DNA of 64,000 nucleotides from Closterium sp. Naga37s-1 (lineage: Eukaryota; Streptophyta; Zygnematophyceae; Desmidiales; Closteriaceae): NCBI GenBank assembly GCA_947471745.1, contig CANJKZ010000929.1, positions 868,001 through 932,000 of the forward strand. The letters run 5' to 3'. Below are positions 13,478 to 23,400 of this stretch, piece after piece. A program made the position numbers and the translations under genes. How positions within the stretch are numbered: position 1 is the stretch's first letter; every line of letters starts with the position of its first letter. A model generated the notes under the pieces. That model saw only the letters and a list, made by a program, of their open reading frames with translations. It did no database searches and was not told where the DNA came from.

Positions 13478-15100
13478 ATGGCCGAATTCACGCTCGCCAC
13501 ATTGACGCAGGAGCAGCTCGACCGTCTGGTGCGCCAACTCGAAGATTCGGCGCTCGAAATTGCGACGCTCACGGCGGAACGTGACTCCGCGCGTCAGCAA
13601 TCAACGATGAACACTCCAGCGCCACCACACGCACCGACAAATGCATCTGCACAATCGGACGAGCCGATCGTCATCTCGTCCGGCTCACCAACACAAAACA
13701 ACAGCGTGGGACAGCGCTCAGGCGCAGCCAGCGATGGCGCCGCCCAGCCGATGCCTGGCATGGGAGGAAACAGGGTCGCACCAAGCCCGCGGGAGCCTCG
13801 CGAAGCCCGTCGGCACGTGGAGTTCGCGGCGACAAGTAGCGAACAGGCCATCATGGCACCAATGCCACTCAAGCCGCAACGCCCGCCCTGCTTCGACCCG
13901 AGCCAGCGTGGAGGTCCGACGGTTCAATCGTGGGTCTTCACGATGAACGTCTTCTTCGACGCGAATTACGTCGAGTCGGACGCAGCGAAGATTCGGTATG
14001 CAGTTTCGCTGCTAAGGGGCCCCGCCATGGACTGGTGGCGAGTCATCGTGACGTCGACACGCGCCTACGAGCCACCGTCGCAAGAGGAAGGGCCCACGGG
14101 TCCAGCTGTCACCTGGAGTTCATTCTGCGAGACCGCCCAATACAGCACGTGGGATGCGTGGTGCGCAGGGCTTCGGGCGCGCTTCGAGCCGATCGCGGCT
14201 TCTATTTCGGCGCGTCAGAGATTGCGCACTTGGCGGCAGCTCGGATCGGTTCAGGACTATACGAGTGGTTTTCTCGCATTATGCGAGCAAGTCGGCTACA
14301 TGCACGAAGCGGAGCGGGTGGACCGTTACGTCGGAGGGCTGAAGCCGGACATCTCGCACGAAATCATGCTACGCGGGCTCTCGAACTTCAACGAGATTCT
14401 CGCGCTCGCCGAGAAAATCGACATTTTACGCCGTCCGAGACCGGGGTCCTACTATGGACATCGTCCTCGGGGACCGATCGAGCACGCCACTGTACACGCT
14501 GTTGCGACGAATGCAGCTGCCGCGCCGTTTAAGGGGCGCTGCTTTGCTTGCAACAGGCCGGGCCATCGCAAGAGCGAATGCCCAGAGGAGGTCTCCAAGG
14601 CAGGGAAACGCCAGCAGTCAGTAGGAACCGGGCCAACTACTGACGAGACTGCCTGCTCGCCCAACCCCACCGACCCTCACCGAGTCACAGTACCGATTCA
14701 TGCTATCGATCGGACTCGGACGAATAAGGAGGGTACAGCGACGGATTGCCCAGTACTGATCCACGGGAAAATACAGGGAGCAGCAGTGAAGATTTTTATC
14801 GACGGAGGAGCAAGCCACAGTTTAGTTAATACCGCAACCGCACGAAAACTGCAGCTGACACTTAGCCGTTGCTTACCGGAGATAGACGCACGCTTAGTCG
14901 ACGGCACGCCACTGGCCATACGGGAAAAGGTAGAGAGAGTCAAAGTCCGCTGCGGGGGAAATTTCGGGTTTACACAGGAAATGCTCGCAACGACACTGGA
15001 TGGGCACGATATTTTACTGGGACGTGATTGGCTGCGACGATATAACCCGCGAATTGACTGGACGACGGGTAGCTGCACCGTGCGAAGTAGTGGTAACTAG
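13478..15100 (+). CDS. Ty3/gypsy Gag-protease polyprotein
   Basis: Structural and maturation proteins of a gypsy element. I chose the ATG at 13478 (MAEFTLATLTQEQLDRL) because it opens a coiled-coil-like N terminus; the frame is open upstream to 13256 but overlaps the leader. In order: a heptad-rich N terminus, a disordered Ser/Pro/Ala stretch, a retrotransposon gag capsid domain (around WDAWCAGLRARFEP, about 14150-14420), a CCHC zinc knuckle (CFACNRPGHRKSEC, near 14540), and an aspartic protease (FIDGGASHSLVN near 14796, then GHDILLGRDWL). The protease has D-G-G-A where D-S/T-G-A is commoner, a variant known in plant-type elements. It ends at TAG with pol continuing in the same frame. Confidence 0.9.
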   Translation: MAEFTLATLTQEQLDRLVRQLEDSALEIATLTAERDSARQQSTMNTPAPPHAPTNASAQSDEPIVISSGSPTQNNSVGQRSGAASDGAAQPMPGMGGNRVAPSPREPREARRHVEFAATSSEQAIMAPMPLKPQRPPCFDPSQRGGPTVQSWVFTMNVFFDANYVESDAAKIRYAVSLLRGPAMDWWRVIVTSTRAYEPPSQEEGPTGPAVTWSSFCETAQYSTWDAWCAGLRARFEPIAASISARQRLRTWRQLGSVQDYTSGFLALCEQVGYMHEAERVDRYVGGLKPDISHEIMLRGLSNFNEILALAEKIDILRRPRPGSYYGHRPRGPIEHATVHAVATNAAAAPFKGRCFACNRPGHRKSECPEEVSKAGKRQQSVGTGPTTDETACSPNPTDPHRVTVPIHAIDRTRTNKEGTATDCPVLIHGKIQGAAVKIFIDGGASHSLVNTATARKLQLTLSRCLPEIDARLVDGTPLAIREKVERVKVRCGGNFGFTQEMLATTLDGHDILLGRDWLRRYNPRIDWTTGSCTVRSSGN

Positions 15101-15160
15101 GTCGAGCTACCTCACTGGCAGTCGCCCGAGTCTTCAACGGTACACGTCAACGCCATCACA

Positions 15161-18100
15161 ATGAAACGGGCTGTCGCTGCTGGAGCTGACGTGTACGCAG
15201 TAGACATCGCAGTAGTAGAGGAAGCAGAGCAGCCGAGTGATTTCAAGAAACTCCTGGCAGCCGTACCGCCCGAATTACAGGAACTGTTGAAACGATACCC
15301 CGGGATTTTCCCCGACGACTTACCGGAAGGACTGCCACCTCAGCGAGCACATGACCACCGAATCGAATTAGAACCGGGGGCACAGCCAACCGTACAGCGC
15401 CAGTTCAGACTGACACAGCCCGAGCTCGACGAACTAAGGAAGCAGTTAGATTACCTGTTAGAGAAAAAAATCATCAGACCGAGCTCGTCACCGTTCGCCG
15501 CACCGATAATATTCACGCCGAAAGAAGACGGGGGTTTTCGCATGTGTATCGACTACAGAGCACTGAACAGGGTAACAGTCAAGTCGCGGTACCCAATTCC
15601 CCGCGCCGACGAACTGATCGACCAACTGCGAACAGCACGGGTTTTTTCGAAAATAGATTTACGGGGAGGTTACCATCAGATTAGGGTCGAACCATCGGAC
15701 TGCGCCAAAACAGCTTTCAGGACTAGGTACGGGTCGTTCGAGTACACTGTGATGCCATTCGGGCTGACCAACGCATCGGCGACTTTTCAGATGACCATGA
15801 ACGAGGCATTTAGGCCGCTCTTAGATAAATGTGTAATAGTTTACCTCGACGACATCCTAGTGTACAGTCGGGATAAGCAGCAGCACTTAGCAGATCTGGA
15901 AGCAGTATTTAAGGTTTTAGACGAGCACAGATTACTGACCAAGGGTTCCAAGTGCGAGTTCTTCCAGGATAGGTTAGAATTTTTGGGGCACGTTATTTCA
16001 GAGGCTGGAGTTGAAATCGACCCAAAGAAGCTGGATACGGCAAAAGCGTGGCATCCCCCGACGAACATCACGGAGCTGCAGAGCTTTTTAGGGTTCGTTA
16101 ATTATGTACGTCGGTTCGTCCCCGATATGGCACGGTTAACTGCCCCACTGACGGATTTACTGCGGAAGGGGGTCGCTTTTACGTGGGGGGAGAAAGAGCA
16201 TGCTGCCTTCTCTGCCCTGAAAAATGTTCTCTGTTCCCCGCCCGTCCTGCGCATCGCCGACCCACACCGCCCATTCGAAGTAGTTACCAACGCAAGCGAT
16301 ATCGCCATCAGAGCCGTACTGCTACAAGATTTCGGCAATGGCCTACAGCCTATCACCTACGAGTCACGAAAACTGCATCCGCCCGAGAAAAATTACCCGA
16401 TACACGACCGCGAAATGCTTGCGATCGTGCACGCGTTCAAAGTATGGCACTGTTACTTGACTGGCGCGGACGTGACAGTACGGACAGACCATAAATCACT
16501 ACAGTACCTTCGCGCACAGCCACACCTCAACCCACGACAGATTCGCTGGCTCGATTTCCTCGAGTCCAACTTTCACTATACGGTCACTTACAAAAAGGGA
16601 GCCTCGAACATCGCCGACGCACTGACCCGCCCCACTGCCCAGATCCACGCAATACTACTCGCCCAGACAAGCCCGCTACTGACAGGCCTATTCACCCACG
16701 GGTACCAGACGGATCCATTCTTCACAGGAGGAAATTCGCAGCAGTTCGCAGCAGCAAAGGGAGTCTATTACGTAAAAACCGGGACTGACCACATTTGGGT
16801 ACCTGGGTATACACTGCTACGGGAATTACTGTTACAGGAGGCACACGACGGAGTTACTTCGGGGCATTTCGGAGTAGAAAAAACACGCGACTACGAGCTT
16901 CACTCTCTTGACTTCAGCACTGCTTTCCTGCAGGGCAACCTGCACGAGGAGATCTGGCTGCGCCGCCCACCTGGCTTCACTGGGTCGTTTCCTCCTGGTA
17001 CCCAGTGGAGCCTCCGGCGGCCAGTCTACGGTCTCCGCCAGGTGCCTCGTGAGTGGCACGACACACTGAGGACTACACTTGCGGCTCTTGGGTTTGCTCC
17101 TTCTACTGCCAAACCGTCGCTGTTTCTGCGCACCGACACCTCTTTGCCGCCGTTCTACATCCTCGTGTACGTCGACGACTTGGTCTTTGCCACAGCTGAC
17201 ACTGCTGGACTCGCCCACGTGAAGTCCGAGCTGCAGAAGAGACACACGTGCACAGACCTGGGTGAACTGCGCAGCTACCTTGGCTTGCAGATCACTCGGG
17301 ACAGAGCACAGCGCACCATTACCCTGACTCAGTCACACATGGTGCAGCAGGTCCTTCAGCGCTTCGGCTTCACGTACTCCTCGCCTCAGGCCACTCCTCT
17401 GTCTACTCGCCACTCGCTCTCAGCTCTGCCTTCGGATGAGTCCGTAGAGCCGAGTGGCCCGTACCCAGAGCTTGTTGGCTGCCTCATATACCTGATGACC
17501 TGCACTCGACCTGACCTTGCATACCCTCTTAGCATCTTGGCACGCTATGTTGCTCCTGGCAGACACCGACCAAAGCACATGGCTGCAGCGAAGAGGGTGT
17601 TGCGCTACTTGTGCAGTACATCGGGCATGGGGCTCGTGCTTGGAGGGCGGAGTCCAGTGGTCCTCACTGGTCACGCAGACGCGTCTTGGGTTGACGACTT
17701 GGCTACGCAGCGGTCGTCACAGGGTTACACCTTCAGCCTTGGTTCCGGTTCTGTTTCGTGGCGGTCTACCCGCTCGTCTTTTGTTCTCAGCTCTAGTTGT
17801 GAGGCTGAGATCTACGCGGGGGCCATGGCTGCACAGGAGTTACGCTGGCTCACCTACGTGCTGACTGACCTTGGAGAGCCACCTCGTTCTCACATACACA
17901 TCCTCTCACATACACATCCACTCACATACACATCCACTCACAAACACATCCACTCATATACACATCCACTCACATACACATCCACTCACATACACATCTA
18001 CTCACACTCACATACACATCCACTCACATACACATCCACTCACATACACATCCACTCACATACACATCCACTCACATACACATCCACTCACACACACATC

Positions 18101-20404
18101 CACTCACATACACATCTACTCACATACAGATCCACTCACACACACATCTACTCACATACACATCCACTCACATACACATCCACTCACATACACATCCACT
18201 CACATACACATCCACTCACATACACATCCACTCACATACACATCCACTCACATACACATCCACTCACACACACATCCACTCACATACACATCTACTCACA
18301 TACACATCCACTCACATACACATCCACTCACATACACATCCACTCACATACACATCCACTCACATACACATCCACTCACATACAGATCCACTCACACACA
18401 CATCGACTCACATACACATCCACTCACATACACATCCACTCACATACACATCCACTCACATACACATCCACTCACATACACATCCACTCACATACACATC
18501 CACTCACATACACATCCACTCACATACACATCCACTCACATACACATCCACTCATATACACATCCACTCACATATACATCCACTCACATACACATCCACT
18601 CACATACACATCTACTCACATACACATCCACTCACATACACATCCACTCACATACACATCCACTCACATACACATCTACTCACATACACATCCACTCACA
18701 TACACATCCACTCACATACACATCCACTCATACACATCTACTCACATACAGATCCACTCACACACACATCCACTCACATACACATCCACTCACATAAACA
18801 TCCACTCACATACACATCCACTCACATACACATCCACTCACATACACATCCACTCACATACACATCCACTCACATACACATCCACTCACATGCACATCCA
18901 CTCACATACACATCTACTCACATACCGATCCACTCACACACACATCTACTCACATACACATCTACTCACATACACATCCACTCACATATACATCTACTCA
19001 CATACACATCCACTCACATACACATCCACTCACATACACATCCACTCACATACACATCCGCTCACATACACATCCACTCACATAAACATCCACTCACATA
19101 CACATCCACTCACATACACATCCACTCACATACACATCCACTCACATACACATCCACTCACATACACATCCACTCACATACACATCCACTCACATACACA
19201 TCCACTCACATACACATCCACTCACATACACATCCACTCACATACACATCCACTCACATACACATCCACTCACATACACATCCACTCACATACACATCCA
19301 CTCACATTCACATCTACTCACATACACATCCACTCACATACACATCCACTCACATACACATCCACTCACATACACATCTACTCACATACACATCCACTCA
19401 CATACACATCCACTCACATACACATCCACTCACATACACATCCACTCATATACACATCCACTCACACACACATCCACTCACATACACATCTACTCACATA
19501 CAGATCTACTCACACACACATCTACTCACATACACATCTACTCACATACACATCCACTCACATACACATCTACTCACATACACATCCACTCACATACACA
19601 TCCACTCACATACACATCCACTCACATACACATCCACTCACATACACATCCACTCACATACACATCCACTCACATACACATCAACTCACATACACATCCA
19701 CTCACATACACATCCACTCACATACACATCCACTCACATACACATCCACTCATACACACATCCACTCGCATACACATCTACTCACATACAGATCCACTCA
19801 CACACACATCTACTCACATACACATCCACTCACATACACATCCACTCACATACACATCCACTCACATACACATCCACTCACATACACATCCACTCACATA
19901 CACATCCACTCACATACACATCCACTCACATACACATCCACTCACATACACATTCACTCACATACACATCCACTCACATACACATCCACTCACATACACA
20001 TCCACTCACATACACATCCACTCACATACACATTCACTCACATACACATCCACTCACATACACATCTACACACATACACATCCATTCACATACACATCCA
20101 CTCACATACACATCCACTCACATACATATCCACTCACATACACATCCACTCACATACACATCCACTCACATACACATCCACTCACATACACATCCACTCA
20201 CATACACATCCACTCACATACACATCCACTCACATACACATCCACTCACATACACATCCACTCACATGCACATCCACTGACATACACATCCACTCACATA
20301 CACATCCACTCCTGCTGCATCCACAACCAGGCGCGCATGTGTGTGCGTCCCTTTCTATCTACCCTATTCTCCCTCCCACCTATCTTCTCCGCTGGCACGG
20401 CTGA
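15161..20404 (+). CDS. Chimeric open frame: gypsy pol + copia RT/RNase H + minisatellite
   Basis: One uninterrupted frame of 1747 codons joins three unrelated sequences. Part 1 (15161-16890) is gypsy pol: RT with YLDDIL at 15842-15859, RNase H, then the integrase start (HDGVTSGHFGVEKTR). Part 2 (16891-17890) is copia RT from DYELHSLDFSTAFLQG through YVDDLVFA to RNase H at LTDLGE. Part 3 is translated minisatellite and a short tail. In part 1 the RNase H motif reads TNAS where TDAS is usual (AAC at 16289-16291), so a catalytic Asp seems lost. The frame is real as sequence; a functional 1747-residue protein is very unlikely. In-frame joining may reflect chance plus a stop-free repeat. Confidence 0.75.
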   Translation: MKRAVAAGADVYAVDIAVVEEAEQPSDFKKLLAAVPPELQELLKRYPGIFPDDLPEGLPPQRAHDHRIELEPGAQPTVQRQFRLTQPELDELRKQLDYLLEKKIIRPSSSPFAAPIIFTPKEDGGFRMCIDYRALNRVTVKSRYPIPRADELIDQLRTARVFSKIDLRGGYHQIRVEPSDCAKTAFRTRYGSFEYTVMPFGLTNASATFQMTMNEAFRPLLDKCVIVYLDDILVYSRDKQQHLADLEAVFKVLDEHRLLTKGSKCEFFQDRLEFLGHVISEAGVEIDPKKLDTAKAWHPPTNITELQSFLGFVNYVRRFVPDMARLTAPLTDLLRKGVAFTWGEKEHAAFSALKNVLCSPPVLRIADPHRPFEVVTNASDIAIRAVLLQDFGNGLQPITYESRKLHPPEKNYPIHDREMLAIVHAFKVWHCYLTGADVTVRTDHKSLQYLRAQPHLNPRQIRWLDFLESNFHYTVTYKKGASNIADALTRPTAQIHAILLAQTSPLLTGLFTHGYQTDPFFTGGNSQQFAAAKGVYYVKTGTDHIWVPGYTLLRELLLQEAHDGVTSGHFGVEKTRDYELHSLDFSTAFLQGNLHEEIWLRRPPGFTGSFPPGTQWSLRRPVYGLRQVPREWHDTLRTTLAALGFAPSTAKPSLFLRTDTSLPPFYILVYVDDLVFATADTAGLAHVKSELQKRHTCTDLGELRSYLGLQITRDRAQRTITLTQSHMVQQVLQRFGFTYSSPQATPLSTRHSLSALPSDESVEPSGPYPELVGCLIYLMTCTRPDLAYPLSILARYVAPGRHRPKHMAAAKRVLRYLCSTSGMGLVLGGRSPVVLTGHADASWVDDLATQRSSQGYTFSLGSGSVSWRSTRSSFVLSSSCEAEIYAGAMAAQELRWLTYVLTDLGEPPRSHIHILSHTHPLTYTSTHKHIHSYTHPLTYTSTHIHIYSHSHTHPLTYTSTHIHIHSHTHPLTYTSTHTHIHSHTHLLTYRSTHTHIYSHTHPLTYTSTHIHIHSHTHPLTYTSTHIHIHSHTHPLTHTSTHIHIYSHTHPLTYTSTHIHIHSHTHPLTYTSTHIQIHSHTHRLTYTSTHIHIHSHTHPLTYTSTHIHIHSHTHPLTYTSTHIHIHSHTHPLIYTSTHIYIHSHTHPLTYTSTHIHIHSHTHPLTYTSTHIHIYSHTHPLTYTSTHIHIHSYTSTHIQIHSHTHPLTYTSTHINIHSHTHPLTYTSTHIHIHSHTHPLTYTSTHMHIHSHTHLLTYRSTHTHIYSHTHLLTYTSTHIYIYSHTHPLTYTSTHIHIHSHTHPLTYTSTHINIHSHTHPLTYTSTHIHIHSHTHPLTYTSTHIHIHSHTHPLTYTSTHIHIHSHTHPLTYTSTHIHIHSHTHPLTFTSTHIHIHSHTHPLTYTSTHIHIYSHTHPLTYTSTHIHIHSHTHPLIYTSTHTHIHSHTHLLTYRSTHTHIYSHTHLLTYTSTHIHIYSHTHPLTYTSTHIHIHSHTHPLTYTSTHIHIHSHTHQLTYTSTHIHIHSHTHPLTYTSTHTHIHSHTHLLTYRSTHTHIYSHTHPLTYTSTHIHIHSHTHPLTYTSTHIHIHSHTHPLTYTSTHIHIHSHTHPLTYTSTHIHIHSHTHPLTYTFTHIHIHSHTHLHTYTSIHIHIHSHTHPLTYISTHIHIHSHTHPLTYTSTHIHIHSHTHPLTYTSTHIHIHSHTHPLTCTSTDIHIHSHTHPLLLHPQPGAHVCASLSIYPILPPTYLLRWHG
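16886..17890 (+). mobile_element. Ty1/copia fragment B between gypsy and minisatellite
   Basis: About 1 kb of copia RT and RNase H, closely similar to 47886-48890 of element F. At the 5' junction gypsy and copia share CGCGAC (16886-16891). At the 3' junction copia CCTCGTTCTC runs into the array at 17891 with one to a few shared bases. It has no LTR and lacks the YVDNKA half of RNase H. It is cut at its 3' end by a minisatellite block, while fragment A is cut at its 5' end by the other block. Confidence 0.9.
17891..20310. repeat. 16-bp minisatellite array, second block
   Basis: Same 16-bp unit as 1-9593, with the same ordered variant block near its left end (CCTCTC about 17901, CAAACAC about 17940, CTACTCACACTCAC about 17998). 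It shares the rare AAACATCC, CCGCTC and CATACAGATCC variants. The two arrays therefore derive from one another rather than arising independently. It ends at 20310, about 100 bp before the first recognisable fucosyltransferase exon. Confidence 0.96.
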
Positions 20405-20409
20405 ACGAG

Positions 20410-23400
20410 CTCTTCCCAGATGGCCGCGTGTACACACATGTGGCACGCTACCTGCTACACCCAGATAACCAACTATGGGACGGAATCACAGCCGAAATGC
20501 ACGTCAACCTTGCCCAATTCCCCCACCGCCTGGGGGTTCAGGTGAGCGAGAATGACGTGTGAGTTGCCAGCTCTTCAAAACGAGGCCCAGAGAGTTCTCT
20601 GCCTGTGAGGAGTTCTCTGCCTGTGAGGAGTTCTCTGCCTGCGAGGAGTTTTCTGCCTGTGAGGAGTTCTCTGCCTGTGAGGAGTTCTCTGCCTGTGAGG
20701 AGTTCTCTGCCTGTGAGGAGTTCTCTGCCTGTGAGGAGTTCTCTGCATGTGAGGAGTTCTCTGCCTGTGAGGAATTCTCTGCCTGTGAGGAGTTCTCTGG
20801 CTGTGAGGAGTTCTCTGCGTGTGAGGAGTTCTCTGAGGGTGGCATTTGTGTGCCTGTGACGTCTATCATTGTACTCTCTTCTTCACTTGCCATGTTGCTC
20901 ATCAGATTCGGTCGCCATATGCAAACGAACTGCCAGTGGCCCATCGTGTGCTCGACTGCGCTATCAACATCTCTCACTACCTGCCGCCCACCACCCCTCT
21001 TGCACCAGTGAGGCCCCTCTTGCATTGCTTGCACCAGTGTTTCCCCACTGCTGTTCCTTCCCCAACTCCCAACGTTCAGCATTGCTGCTCCCACATCTTC
21101 GCTTTCTTCTCTTCTGTCCTGCTATCCACCGGTTACTCAGCTCCCCACCTTTTACTCCGCTCCCCAACTTTCACTCTTCTCTCTCCCTTCTACTCTGCTC
21201 CCAACCCCTTGCTCTGCTCCCCACATTTTACTCACCTTCCCAACTTCTACTATGCACCCCACCTTTTACCCTACTCCCCACCCCGTTCTCTGCTCCCCGC
21301 CTTTCAACCTACTCCCCATCCCGTTCTCTGCTCCCCACCTTTCAACCTACTCCCCACCCCGTTCTCTGCTCCCCACCTTTCAACCTACTCCCCACCTCGT
21401 TCTCTGCTCCCCACCTTTCAACCTACTCCCCACCCCCTGCTCCCCACCTTTCAACCTACTCCCCACCCCGTTCTCTGCTCCCCACCTTTCAACCTACTCC
21501 CCACCTCGTTCTCTGCTCCCCACCTTTCAACCTACTCCCCACCTCGTTCTCTGCTCCCCACCTTTCAACCTACTCCCCACCCCGTTCTCTGCTCCCCACC
21601 TTTCAACCTACTCCCCACCTCGTTCTCTGCTCCCCACCTTTCAACCTACTCCCCACCCCGTTCTCTGCTCCCCACCTTTCAACCTACTCCCCACCCCGTT
21701 CTCTGCTCCCCACCTTTCAACCTACTCCCCACCTCGTTCTCTGCTCCCCACCTTTCAACCTACTCCCCACCTCGTTCTCTGCTCCCCACCTTTCAACCTA
21801 CTCCCCACCTCGTTCTCTGCTCCCCACCTTTCAACCTACTCCCCACCCCGTTCTCTGCTCCCCACCTTTTAACCTACTCCCCACCCCGTTCTCTGCTCCC
21901 CACCTTTCAACCGACTCCCCACCTCGTTCTCTGCTCCCCACCTTTCAACCTACTCCCCACCCCGTTCTCTGCTCCCCACCTTTCAACCTACTCCCCACCC
22001 CGTTCTCTGCTCCCCACCTTTCAACCTACTCCCCACCTCGTTCTCTGCTCCCCACCCCGTTCTCTGCTCCCCACCTTTCAACCTACTCCCCACCCCGTTC
22101 TCTGCTCCCCACCTTTCAACCTACTCCCCACCTCGTTCTCTGCTCCCCACCTTTCAACCTACTCCCCACCTCGTTCTCTGCTCCCCACCTTTCAACCTAC
22201 TCCCCACCTCGTTCTTTGCTCCCCACCTTTTTCCGCGCTGTCCACTTTTCGTCTGTACTTAGGTGTGACTGCCTTGTGGACCTGTCGTTCGATTCCATCT
22301 CCCCGCTTGACACCTACCATCAGAACGCATCACGGGCGGAAGCACATGAATCACCATACGAGAAGATGGGGGTGTTTGTGTCGTCTCTCAACATTCACCA
22401 CTTGGTGGATCTGCAGCACCACTACCTACACAGCCACGTGCAGGGCAGCACTCACGTTGGCTTCTGGACGTGAGTGGTCCTTGCTCCGGCCCTCTTGATT
22501 CGCATGGTACATGGAGAGCACTGGAATGGGATGGGTGGATAGTGGACTTGCATTGCAGCACCACTACCCAAGCCGCAACGTGCAGGGCAGCACTCTCGTT
22601 GGCTTTTGGACATGATTTGAAGCTGCCATTAGGGTTCATTGGGGGTGCCTCAATGCTTGGGGGTGCCTTGGAAGGGCCTCGAAGCTACCTTGATGGTGCC
22701 TCCAAGCTACCTTGAAGCTACCTTGATGGTGCCTCCAAGCTACCTTGAAGCTACCTTGAAGCTACCTTGAAGCTACCTTGAAGCTGCCTTGAAGGTGCTT
22801 TGGCGCTTTTGACTGGGGGCGGTATGCAGTGGGTCTTACCATGGGATGGACCTGCGGCAATGATGCTTGCATTGCCACGTGCAGGGAAGCTCTTCCATTA
22901 ACCTGGGACAGTAATTGGTGGGCATTGGCAACAAGTTTACGTGCAGCACCAGTACACACACTCCCTTCTTTTCTATTTCTGTTAACTTCTCTTGATTTCT
23001 TTGAACTTTTGCTGACTTCTGTCAACTGATGCAACACCTTTGTTTTCTCCCTCAATGCTTGTGTGCTGCCTTGCGATGGCAGGATCACCAATGAAGAGGC
23101 AGAGAAACATGAAGAGGGGCAGATGGTATCAGCTGTCTTGGACATGTGGCTGCTGAGCTTCTGGTGAGTTGACCTTGATCGTCGATTCTATTGAATTGAT
23201 CCAAGCTTGTAGTTTGATTCTGAGCTTCGGAATCGATTCTGAGCGTCTGCTGGAGTGGCCATCACCTTGATTGAGTTGACTTCGCTGCTCTTGTGTTGGC
23301 CCTGGCTCACCTCCCCATCCATCCCTCGTCATGCTCTCTCCCTCCCTCGTGTTGCCTCCCATGTTCTGTCTTCTCTCCCCTACCCAGTGCTTCTCCCTGC

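Larger units (their letters stand above)
13207..16891 (+). mobile_element. Ty3/gypsy retrotransposon, 3'-truncated
   Basis: The order is LTR end, primer site, gag with zinc knuckle, protease, RT, RNase H, and the start of integrase. Everything after the integrase zinc-binding start is replaced by copia sequence at 16886-16891. No chromodomain, integrase core or 3' LTR is present. Gag-protease and pol share one reading frame and are separated by a single TAG at 15098-15100. Confidence 0.92.

Noticed and set aside
13930..14532. 200-codon plus-strand frame within gypsy gag, and the 307-codon repeat frames at 17871-18797
   Set aside because: Overlap the supported gag and chimeric pol frames; they contain no domains and are shadows.
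20846..22498. Long Pro/Ser/Leu-rich open frames of up to 550 codons
   Set aside because: They run through the 38-bp intron repeat in all three frames; only short pieces at the ends match the fucosyltransferase, and those belong to spliced exons.
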